DNA from: Lachnospiraceae bacterium UBA2864
GTDB taxonomy: Bacteria > Bacillota > Clostridia > Lachnospirales > Lachnospiraceae
Reading direction: 5' to 3'
Assembly: GCA_002350525.1 (NCBI GenBank)
Contig: DEFA01000051.1
Coordinates: forward strand, 12,184 to 76,183
Length of the DNA: 64,000 nt
The notes beneath the pieces were generated by a model. That model was not told where the DNA came from, did not search any database, and saw only the letters and a program-made list of their open reading frames with translations. This document shows positions 52,002 through 59,627 of this stretch, one piece after another; within the stretch, counting starts at the first letter, position 1; each line of letters opens with the position of its first letter. The translations under genes were made by a program, and so were the position numbers.

Positions 52002-52712
52002 TTATTCCGTTTTATCAGCTGCCATATCAGAGACTTCCGTACTTACTTCTCCGTTCATTCCATCTTTGGAAGTTTCCTTTGACGCACTCTTTGCGGTGAT
52101 CATGGTAAAACTTGTAAGGAACATGAATGCGAAGCAGAGTCCCAGTCCCCAGTTCTTGAATATAAATCCCCATAAAAACCACATACCTATAAAATATGCC
52201 GTTCTTCCTATCCACACGCCTCCGATATTTTTCTTCTCTGCCTTTTCAATTATCTTATCCTGATAATCAGCCGTCTTAACCTGTCCCATACCGACAGCAT
52301 CTCTCAGATGACTGATAACGCATTCGTCAAAGTACTCCTCTTCCTTCTCATATCCCTCAGCAAAGAATCTCTCACCGAGAACATATGAGTCGGTCGAATC
52401 CGAAAACATCTTCTGAAGTCCTGATCCCTCTATCGGTTCACCCGCTATTCTCTTTATACTTGCGGCGCCTAAGAGAATTCTCTTCTTATCGATCTTCTTG
52501 GTCATTATATAAATATGGCCCGAAGGAACACCCTTTCTCACATTGCCGCTTATGTCCGTAAAGTCTTTACTAACCTCTTCAAACATCTCCTTAAGCTTAT
52601 CGAGAGGCAGCGTATTCATAAAACCGTCTTCGATCAACGCTTTAGAGGATTCAAACTTCTTTATCCATGTCTTTGATACTATTGAAAAATCACAACCCTT
52701 TACATATCCCAT
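52002..52712 (-). CDS. Uncharacterised protein with C-terminal membrane hairpin
   Basis: A 236-residue protein I do not recognise. The first 165 residues are soluble, with the pattern GHIYIMTKKIDKKRILLGAAS and a run of acidic residues (EGYEKEEEYFDE). Two hydrophobic segments follow (about 172-190 and 192-208), then a hydrophilic tail of about 30 residues rich in Ser, Lys and Asp. This layout suggests a membrane-anchored protein with cytoplasmic domain. It may be a GNAT-like derivative, but that is speculative. Confidence 0.5.
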   Translation of the reverse strand: MGYVKGCDFSIVSKTWIKKFESSKALIEDGFMNTLPLDKLKEMFEEVSKDFTDISGNVRKGVPSGHIYIMTKKIDKKRILLGAASIKRIAGEPIEGSGLQKMFSDSTDSYVLGERFFAEGYEKEEEYFDECVISHLRDAVGMGQVKTADYQDKIIEKAEKKNIGGVWIGRTAYFIGMWFLWGFIFKNWGLGLCFAFMFLTSFTMITAKSASKETSKDGMNGEVSTEVSDMAADKTE

Positions 52713-53001
52713 AGCCCTACAACTCCTTTTCGAAAACTTATCTGTCTCTTGATGAGTCTATCATATATCAGAATACCACATTCATATGTTTTTTGTTGTA
52801 AAAGTACCAAAATCTGTCGCAAAACGAACTTGCCGGATTTCCCGAAGAAAGCCTCTCATTCCATATAAAATCAATTTTATTGATGATTATATTCGTTTAT
52901 TTCAATTTTTCCGATTCCGTTTTTGCTGATATTATACATATATCGGAATAAATATAGAATCCACGTCGATAATATTTTTCACACGAACGGAGGTTCACGA
53001 T
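52713..53001. other. 289-base intergenic stretch before ABC exporter operon
   Basis: No gene is seen. The region contains the divergent start signals of the 52712 gene (CAACTCC reverse) and the ABC ATPase gene (CGGAGG about 11 bases before ATG at 53002). A possible -10, TATACA or TATAGA, lies at about 52934-52958. No repeat stands out. Confidence 0.4.
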
Positions 53002-53748
53002 ATGAGCATAGAGGTTAAGAATCTCACCAAGATATATAAGCTGAAGAAACGCATGACCAAAACCGCGGTGGATAATATATCCTTCACCATACCGACAGGA
53101 GAGATAATCGGTTTCGTAGGTCCCAACGGTGCAGGCAAGTCCACCACCATAAAGATGCTGACGGGAATCCTTGTTCCGGATAACGGAAGCATTCTGATAG
53201 ATGGAAAGACCTTCAGGAAGAACCGCCGCGAGATAATGCTTAAGATAGGTGTGGTCTTCGGTCAGAAGAGCGTACTCTGCTGGGATATCCCGGTTCTAGA
53301 CACCCTTAAGCTCTTTAAAGATATGTACATGGTTTCGGACGAAATCTATATGGAGAATATGAAGCTGTTCAAAGACATTCTCGAGCTGGATGAATTCATA
53401 AACCAGCCTCCACGGCTTCTCAGTCTCGGACAGCGTATGAAAGCGGATCTCGCTGCTTCTCTTCTCTATAACCCCGACATTCTCTTCCTGGATGAACCCA
53501 CCATCGGAATAGATGTTCTCTCCAAAGAAAGGATCAGGGACTTTATTAAAAAGATCAACTCAGAGCGACATACCACTGTTATCCTTACCACACATGATGT
53601 TTCGGATATAGAGACGCTCTGCGAAAAAATGATAATCATCAATAAGGGGAGTCTCATCTATGACGGAACTCTTACCGAGCTTAAGACTTTCTACCGGACA
53701 ACGGATCTTGAAGAGATCATAAAACAGATCTATAGAGACGGAGAATAA
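53002..53748 (+). CDS. ABC transporter ATP-binding protein (drug or lantibiotic export type)
   Basis: A 248-residue ATPase of the CcmA/DrrA-like export class. Walker A is GPNGAGKST (about residues 38-46), signature LSLGQRMKADL (about 136-146), Walker B DILFLDEPTIGID (about 152-164) and switch His in LTTHDVS. It drives the two following permeases. The start has CGGAGG upstream. The gene order (ATPase, permease, permease, spaced 4 bases apart) is a complete export operon. Confidence 0.93.
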   Translation: MSIEVKNLTKIYKLKKRMTKTAVDNISFTIPTGEIIGFVGPNGAGKSTTIKMLTGILVPDNGSILIDGKTFRKNRREIMLKIGVVFGQKSVLCWDIPVLDTLKLFKDMYMVSDEIYMENMKLFKDILELDEFINQPPRLLSLGQRMKADLAASLLYNPDILFLDEPTIGIDVLSKERIRDFIKKINSERHTTVILTTHDVSDIETLCEKMIIINKGSLIYDGTLTELKTFYRTTDLEEIIKQIYRDGE

Positions 53749-53752
53749 TGCC

Positions 53753-54544
53753 ATGCGTAAATATATTGATTACATGAAAATAGGGATCAAGGAACATCTG
53801 GTATATTCGAGTTCGGTATTCGCAAATCTTCTTTCGAAGATAATCTATCTATACATGCAGTTTTCCTTATGGAATGCCCTTTTTTCCGCAAATCCCGGAC
53901 GTGATACCGGCCTGAGCCACGAAGAGACTCTGCGGTATATAATCGTTGCGACTATTATATCAACCTTTATGGAATGTGATGTCATAGCCCATATCAACAA
54001 CGAGATTCAGACAGGAAATATAGCAAATCAGCTGATAAGGCCTATGGACTTCAGAGCCATGGTCTTCTCAAAGAATCTCGGAACCGGTCTGATAAAGCTC
54101 CTGCTGTACTGTATTCCTCTATGTATCATAACCGGTCTTATATATCACACGCCGGTCGTATGCCGCAGCCAGCTTATATTCGGACTTATATCCGTCACAG
54201 CCTCCTACATGATCCAGTTTTTCTATTCACTGATCATCGGACTCATGGCTTTCTGGCTGATAGTAACCTGGCCGCTCAATATGCTTCTGGCTGCCATTTA
54301 TAAGCTTCTGTCGGGCTCATGGATCCCCGTTCAGATGTTCCCCGGTATATTAGAACGTATTAATACATTTCTGCCTTTCAGGGCCATTTACGCCATCCCT
54401 GTGACCATAATAACAACGCCTATGGAACGTAAGAATATATATTCGGAGCTTTTGATCCAGTTGATATGGATCATCATTCTGTATCTTATATCTCTGGCAG
54501 TCTGGAAAACAGGCAAGAAGAAACTTGTAGTACAAGGAGGATGA
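53753..54544 (+). CDS. ABC-2 type transporter permease 1
   Basis: A 263-residue permease with about six hydrophobic segments (first at about 22-45), resembling ABC-2 membrane proteins of the DUF990 kind. It begins KYIDYMKIGIKEHLVYSSSVFANLLSK and ends with KLVVQGG. Together with the next permease it forms a heterodimeric channel powered by the upstream ATPase. Such exporters move drugs, lipids or modified peptides; the cargo is not indicated. Confidence 0.87.
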   Translation: MRKYIDYMKIGIKEHLVYSSSVFANLLSKIIYLYMQFSLWNALFSANPGRDTGLSHEETLRYIIVATIISTFMECDVIAHINNEIQTGNIANQLIRPMDFRAMVFSKNLGTGLIKLLLYCIPLCIITGLIYHTPVVCRSQLIFGLISVTASYMIQFFYSLIIGLMAFWLIVTWPLNMLLAAIYKLLSGSWIPVQMFPGILERINTFLPFRAIYAIPVTIITTPMERKNIYSELLIQLIWIIILYLISLAVWKTGKKKLVVQGG

Positions 54545-54548
54545 CAAT

Positions 54549-55352
54549 ATGAATCTTCTGAAAATGTATAAACACTTTGTCATCATATATATGAAAGGGA
54601 AGCTTGCCTATCACTTTGCACTTATCTTTGAACTGATAGCCAACACCATTCAGATAGGGATATACTTTGCCGGTTTCATGGTTATCTTCCATAACTTTGA
54701 TACCATAGCCGGATGGAACTGCTATGAAGTACTGTTCATGTTCACCACAAGCTGGCTCGCATACAGCTTCAGCTGTTTCTTCTTCTGGAGTCCTATGAAA
54801 GATATGGGTGAACTGATAAGAAGCGGCAAGTTCGATCTGTATCTTACGAGGCCGATAAAGCCTCTTCTCTATATGGTCCTGTCGCAGTTTCAGTATACCT
54901 TTATACCGAGACTTGTCCTGTCAATAGTCTTCTGGCTTTACAGTATGTCAAAGCTCAGTATCGCCTGGACTCCGAAGGTCATAGCCCTTTACGGTATTAA
55001 TCTTATATCCGCCTTCGTGATATTCTCGGCTATAACTATCTTTACCGGAACTATAAGTTTCTGGACAGTAAAAAGTGAGGAGATTGTCTCTCTCCTCACT
55101 AACAATAATTATGGTCTAAAGAATTACACCGACTACCCTATCACAATTTACGGAAAGGGCGTACAGAGAATTCTCTCTTTTGTGATACCCTATGCATTAA
55201 CGGGTTATTATCCCGTGGCTTATATTCTCGGAAAGGATGTGCCATACACCTCTCTGTCGCACATATCACCGCTTGTCGCAGTGATCGCGGCCACAATATC
55301 TTATATCTTCTGGAACTACGGTCTCAGACATTACGGTAGTGCCGGATCATAA
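54549..55352 (+). CDS. ABC-2 type transporter permease 2
   Basis: A 267-residue permease, also about six hydrophobic segments (first at about 20-45), with the pattern RSGKFDLYLTRPIKPLLYMVLSQF seen in DUF990-type exporters and shared with permease 1 (QLIRPMDFRAMVFSK). It starts 4 bases after permease 1 and ends overlapping, tail to tail by 6 bases, with the MerR gene on the other strand, so both transcripts run into each other. Confidence 0.87.
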   Translation: MNLLKMYKHFVIIYMKGKLAYHFALIFELIANTIQIGIYFAGFMVIFHNFDTIAGWNCYEVLFMFTTSWLAYSFSCFFFWSPMKDMGELIRSGKFDLYLTRPIKPLLYMVLSQFQYTFIPRLVLSIVFWLYSMSKLSIAWTPKVIALYGINLISAFVIFSAITIFTGTISFWTVKSEEIVSLLTNNNYGLKNYTDYPITIYGKGVQRILSFVIPYALTGYYPVAYILGKDVPYTSLSHISPLVAVIAATISYIFWNYGLRHYGSAGS

Positions 55353-55829
55353 CCAGATAACTTCACTGAGGATCTGACGGACATTTTCTTCGTTAAGGAT
55401 AGCAAGTTTTGATAAACTTCTTATCCTTTCCTCCTCCGTCATTTCCTTGGTCTTATCCGAATCCGCCCATTGCTCGTAATTCTTTCTGATAGAGTCCAGC
55501 CCCTTAATCTTAGCCTCAGTCTTCCATATAAGTTCCTGAAGAACAACCTTCTTCTGTTCGACCAGCTCGCTCATTTCTTCCTTCGAACAGGTTCCCGACA
55601 TGATGAGTGCTATCTCATTCAGTGTAAAACCCATATCCTGAAGTGCCAGAAGTGCCTCCACCTGCTGAAGCTGGCCCGGAGAATAATATCTGTAACCGGT
55701 CTCCGTATCGACTGTTATAGGTGTTATGATATTCTTCTTCTCGTATACTCTCAGTGCCTTTACGGATATTCCCGCCATCGCCGCAAGTTCTCCGATTTTT
55801 ATTAATTCATATTCGTTCGTGTTATCCAT
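55347..55829 (-). CDS. MerR-family regulator of ABC exporter operon
   Basis: A 160-residue short MerR protein. Residues 8-75 form the DNA-binding part: IGELAAMAGISVKALRVYEKKNII, then GYRYYSPGQLQQVEALLALQDMG. The rest is a coiled-coil helix (about 80-135) with no ligand domain; a few Cys (Cys91) could sense a metal or thiol. It is the last gene of the four-gene operon that begins at 58411 and lies next to (0 bases after) the permease gene. The promoter of the operon at 58531-58561 is MerR-type, so this is probably its own activator. Confidence 0.92.
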   Translation of the reverse strand: MDNTNEYELIKIGELAAMAGISVKALRVYEKKNIITPITVDTETGYRYYSPGQLQQVEALLALQDMGFTLNEIALIMSGTCSKEEMSELVEQKKVVLQELIWKTEAKIKGLDSIRKNYEQWADSDKTKEMTEEERIRSLSKLAILNEENVRQILSEVIWL

Positions 55830-56828
55830 CTATATCCCCATTTTATCTAACTGATGTGCTTCAGGCTCTTCTTCGATCAGCACCTCATTCACTCTCTCGG
55901 CACCGGCCAGATTTGTCTTCATGTTATTTATACATGAATTTACACACATTACACCCATCATCATCTGACCACGATACTGGGTGATCTTTGTCAGTTCCGC
56001 AAAATCCCTTACTCCGCTTCCAATCATACTATTTCCCATAAGGAGAAGCAATATATATCCAAGATTGCCCGAGATAATATTTACAAAGGATGACCATGCC
56101 GTACATTTATGAGCTTTGATATTCCGGCGGAATATCTCTATACTTGCCTCTTCAACCTTCTTCATTACAATCTCCTCACCGTCAAATACCCTTATGACAT
56201 CCCCCGCTTCAACTATAGGTTCAATCCAGTTGGTGTACTTTGCATGCGATTCAAGTGCTTTCTTTCTGTAATACGGAATTTTACGGATGATCACAACACT
56301 GCTCAGAAAAAAGAACGGGATCATTACAAGGACTGCCACTGCATATAATCTGACATTCAGGATTATAAGTATTATCGACGACAGTATAAGATTAACGGTT
56401 GCGATTATAGCGTGCATAAAGTTAAGCGGACATGTGATATAGTCAGCCGTTTTATCCGTATCCATATTAAGCCTTGTAACCCAATCTCCCGCAGATTTTG
56501 ATTCCATCTGCTGCTCCGTTCGTGAAAGCATGGAACTTAATAGCCTCTTTCGAAGTCTTTTATGGAACATCATATCTGTTTTTACCGATATCGTTGACCA
56601 GACCAAAGCATTATATCCGAACAGCAGCACGACAAATATCAGGAATTTAACGAAGGTGTGAAGAAGTTCATTCTCTTCCTTTCTTTCAGCCATCCTGATA
56701 AAAGCTTCCAACATATTTGCATTCAGCACTGCATTTAGAAAATCAAAAGGCGATCTCAGTATCATCATAATAAGAAAGTCCTTCTTCATATCCAGTTCTT
56801 TAATTATTCCCGATACTTTACGATTCAT
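55830..56828 (-). CDS. ABC exporter transmembrane subunit without ATPase domain (A)
   Basis: A 332-residue protein with about six hydrophobic segments (first at about 20-40) matching the transmembrane domain of type I ABC exporters (MsbA/LmrA group). Typical are DTDKTADYITCPLNFMHAI and the loop RVFDGEEIVMKKVEEAS. The frame stops after the TMD at LIEEEPEAHQLDKMGI, where an ATPase domain would normally begin, so it is a separate subunit. Partner subunits are the ATPase and the second membrane protein upstream. Confidence 0.88.
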   Translation of the reverse strand: MNRKVSGIIKELDMKKDFLIMMILRSPFDFLNAVLNANMLEAFIRMAERKEENELLHTFVKFLIFVVLLFGYNALVWSTISVKTDMMFHKRLRKRLLSSMLSRTEQQMESKSAGDWVTRLNMDTDKTADYITCPLNFMHAIIATVNLILSSIILIILNVRLYAVAVLVMIPFFFLSSVVIIRKIPYYRKKALESHAKYTNWIEPIVEAGDVIRVFDGEEIVMKKVEEASIEIFRRNIKAHKCTAWSSFVNIISGNLGYILLLLMGNSMIGSGVRDFAELTKITQYRGQMMMGVMCVNSCINNMKTNLAGAERVNEVLIEEEPEAHQLDKMGI

Positions 56829-56845
56829 ATCCTGTCCTCTCTTCT

Positions 56846-57466
56846 TTATCCGGCAGAAAAATTAATGATCCTGTCGTAGCCTATCAGATGCTCCGGTCTG
56901 TGAGTTACATGTATTACCGTTTTACGTACGGCATATAGGCTCAGTGCTTCAAGGATAGAAGCGGCATTTTCGCCGTCAAGAGCCGAGGTCGGTTCATCCA
57001 GCAGAAGGATCTGTGCATCTTTACATACAGCCCTTGCTATAGCGACCCTCTGAGCCTGTCCACCGGAGAGCTCATCCGCCCTGTCTCCGAGATAGGTGTC
57101 CAATCCTTTCGGAAGCGTATCTACCCAGGTTCTGAGATTCGCCGCATCTATTGCTCTCTCTATCTTTTCTTCGGGATAATCATGCCCCATGGTGATATTT
57201 TCTCTGATGGTTAGCGGCAGCAGCATGGGTGACTGCATAACAACCGAAACCTTTCTGCTTATGCCGGATGCCGTTCTCTCTCCGTCCACAATGACAGTTC
57301 CCTCATAAGGCGTTATAAGTCCCGCTATTATCTTCAGCAGCGTGCTTTTCCCACATCCGCTCTCACCGAGTATTCCGACCTTCTCCTCCTCTTTTACCGT
57401 AAGCGAAAAATTCTGGAAAACCTCTTTGTTTTCGTATGTATATGCAACATTACTTAAACTTATCAT
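56846..57466 (-). CDS. ABC exporter ATP-binding subunit
   Basis: A 206-residue stand-alone ATPase domain. Walker A is GESGCGKST (about residues 33-41), signature LSGGQAQRVAIARAV (about 130-144), Walker B ILLLDEPTSALD, H-loop THRPEH. Start at 57466, because AAGGAG lies 6 bases upstream; a longer frame begins at 57487 but has a weak site. Lies between the two membrane subunits, 17 bases before subunit A. Serves both membrane subunits, making the transporter a split-subunit exporter. Confidence 0.92.
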   Translation of the reverse strand: MISLSNVAYTYENKEVFQNFSLTVKEEEKVGILGESGCGKSTLLKIIAGLITPYEGTVIVDGERTASGISRKVSVVMQSPMLLPLTIRENITMGHDYPEEKIERAIDAANLRTWVDTLPKGLDTYLGDRADELSGGQAQRVAIARAVCKDAQILLLDEPTSALDGENAASILEALSLYAVRKTVIHVTHRPEHLIGYDRIINFSAG

Positions 57467-57490
57467 GGTATTCTCCTTTTGTTCCATAAG

Positions 57491-58411
57491 CTACTCGATT
57501 TCTATCCGCGACAGATTTGTCGTAAAAACCTTGAAACCCGAAAGCCAGTTCGGCAGATTCATGATAGACTGTGTCAGACTTTTCTCGAGATTTATAAACA
57601 CGATCAGTGTTCCCATAAGAAGTTTTCCTCTGACCACCATATATCCTCCTGTCATGAGAAGCAGCAGAAGCGGCACACGCGACAATACTCCCGACAAGGT
57701 ATTATAGACTGCCGCCAGCCGTCCGAGCCTCGCTGCCTGTCCTGTCCAGGCAGTAACACTCTCCTCATAAGCCTTCTTGCATAATTCTTCCCCATCGTAT
57801 ATTTTTATCGCCGGAAATGCATGAACAACCGAATATACCGTCCTGTTCATCTTTCTCTTTTCACTCTGTGCGGCATTTACAATTCCCGAAAGCTTCCTGC
57901 CGGACAGAACCACATATATCAGGATCAGAAATGTCGGGATAAGTATCACAAGAGTCAGATTCACATTTTCAAACATCAGAAAAACCGATACCAGGCATCC
58001 TGTTATCATCATCCCGGTTATATCGAAGAACGCCCCGCTCAGATATCCGCCCGCCTGTGCCAGTTCATTCTGAACCACGGACATAGCCTGTGCGGTATCC
58101 GTCAGTTTTTCTTCCACTGCCTTATGCACCAGCCTTCCCGCATAACCCATGCGAAGTGTATGTGCCATCTTTTCGGACGAATATCTGCCGACATATTGAT
58201 TAAGTATCTGAGTTATCGCATTTGTCAGGATAAAACAAACAGGAATGATGATGAAGGATAATTCGATCACTTCTCTCTTTTCAATCCTGTTTACAAGCTC
58301 ACCGATATAGTACAGGTACATTATCTGCGATGCATTTGACATCAGTGCCGTTGCTACAGATAACGTGACCCATCCCCTGTTTCTCTTTATCAATATCCGC
58401 AGTACTTCCAA
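57491..58411 (-). CDS. ABC exporter transmembrane subunit without ATPase domain (B)
   Basis: A 306-residue protein with about six hydrophobic segments, again the transmembrane domain of a type I ABC exporter (QNELAQAGGYLSGAFFDITGM, HAFPAIKIYDGEELCKKAYEESV). It ends after the domain; the ATPase is the next gene. TTG at 58411 is the likely start, because GGGAGG lies 6 bases upstream and the ATG at 58426 overlaps that site. First gene of the operon under the MerR-type promoter. Confidence 0.87.
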   Translation of the reverse strand: MEVLRILIKRNRGWVTLSVATALMSNASQIMYLYYIGELVNRIEKREVIELSFIIIPVCFILTNAITQILNQYVGRYSSEKMAHTLRMGYAGRLVHKAVEEKLTDTAQAMSVVQNELAQAGGYLSGAFFDITGMMITGCLVSVFLMFENVNLTLVILIPTFLILIYVVLSGRKLSGIVNAAQSEKRKMNRTVYSVVHAFPAIKIYDGEELCKKAYEESVTAWTGQAARLGRLAAVYNTLSGVLSRVPLLLLLMTGGYMVVRGKLLMGTLIVFINLEKSLTQSIMNLPNWLSGFKVFTTNLSRIEIE

Positions 58412-58487
58412 ATCTCCACCTCCCATCTCCGGACGTCACCTCAGCAAAGGGAGCTTTACCTTACAGAAAACGCAGTTTCCTATACAT

Positions 58488-58561
58488 AAAAAACGCCCCT
58501 CGGATCAGGCTTTAAGTATTCCTTACGAATACTGTAAACCCTGTCCCAAGGGACGAGTCAA
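58488..58561 (-). promoter_or_regulatory. MerR-type promoter overlapping a terminator
   Basis: On the minus strand TTGACT (58561-58556) and TACAGT (58536-58531) are 19 bases apart, with dyad CCCTTGGGACAGGG (58552-58539) centred in the spacer: a MerR-type promoter of the ABC exporter operon. The same bases also make a perfect 10-bp stem (58546-58555 with 58494-58503) followed by TTTTTT (58493-58488), the usual form of a terminator for the kinase-like gene upstream. The two functions share sequence. Confidence 0.75.
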
Positions 58562-58581
58562 TACTTTCGTTTTCAGAGATC

Positions 58582-59472
58582 TTACACTCCACAGAATGTA
58601 TTCCATAAAATATCATAGATATTATTGAGTCTGCTTATTATCTTTTCATCAACCGGAACCTTCTTTCCGTTAAATACCGATCCGCGTTCACCCATAAAAT
58701 CAACGCAGTATAAAAGCGCATAAAACAGTTCCGCTCTTCTTTCAACATCTCCGACATTCATAAAATTCAGAATCTGATCGGCTATGATATCGTCATAGCC
58801 CATATTCCTGAGCGCCACTCTCATCAGAGCAACATAGGTCAGTCTGTCACCGAATCCGATCTCATCTATATCGACTATGCCTGATACATGCCCGTTTTCT
58901 ATAAGAAGATTCTTGGTACTGATATCATCCAGGTAAGTAACCGGATTCAGTGTTTCAAAATATCCGGTAAAATATTGTGATGCCTGTCTTACCTTTTCTA
59001 CTTTGCTTACATCGAAGAATCCGTTCTGTCTGATTCTTTTCTCTGCCACATCCAGAGCATCATAGACGAATTTATACCATGGATATCTGTTGCCTTTATA
59101 TACAAAACCCGCCGCCTTCTGCTGAAGACACACAACCTCCGCGGCGATATTCATTTTATCTGCCGTATTAAGCATCGGATATACTATCCCGAGATCTCTT
59201 CCTCTGACATAGGTAAGGATTATAAATTCAAATTCCTCATACACACCTATATTTACGACCTTCGAAACCGGCAGTCCCAGTGACCATGCCTGCTTAAGCA
59301 GATCTATACTTTCGGAATAAGCGCCTTTATCCCGATTTAACCGGATAACGTATCTCTCACTACATACGTCAGCCATGTAAACTATATTTACCGAACCGAC
59401 TGAGCATTTTTCTATATGATCCGGATATATTCCGAATATATTTTTACACAATTCGTTTACTGTAGATTCCAT
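58582..59472 (-). CDS. Aminoglycoside phosphotransferase-family kinase
   Basis: A 296-residue protein of the APH/choline kinase fold. The nucleotide-binding lobe ends at EFIILTYVRGRDLG (hinge, about residues 81-94). The catalytic loop is YLDDISTKNLL (about 179-189) where the Asp and Asn of the kinase motif are present but the His of the usual HGDxxxxN is replaced. The metal-binding Asp is in IVDIDEIGFGD (about 195-205). It can phosphorylate a hydroxylated small molecule or antibiotic; the target is unknown. It is next to the drug-export operon, on the same strand. Confidence 0.82.
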   Translation of the reverse strand: MESTVNELCKNIFGIYPDHIEKCSVGSVNIVYMADVCSERYVIRLNRDKGAYSESIDLLKQAWSLGLPVSKVVNIGVYEEFEFIILTYVRGRDLGIVYPMLNTADKMNIAAEVVCLQQKAAGFVYKGNRYPWYKFVYDALDVAEKRIRQNGFFDVSKVEKVRQASQYFTGYFETLNPVTYLDDISTKNLLIENGHVSGIVDIDEIGFGDRLTYVALMRVALRNMGYDDIIADQILNFMNVGDVERRAELFYALLYCVDFMGERGSVFNGKKVPVDEKIISRLNNIYDILWNTFCGV

Positions 59473-59627
59473 ATTGTCCCTCTGTTCTTCAACCTCCAGA
59501 ACACACTATACCACATATCGGATAAACAGACAAAAAATGATAAATAATGTGTTATATTGTTGAGTAGAGTTATCAGATAATATATGATTTTATGGGAATG
59601 CAAAAAACATGTATCAGGAGGATATCT

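Noticed and set aside
58494..58555. Nested hairpins considered as a riboswitch
   Set aside because: No known aptamer pattern was recognised, and the bases are explained by a MerR-type promoter plus terminator.
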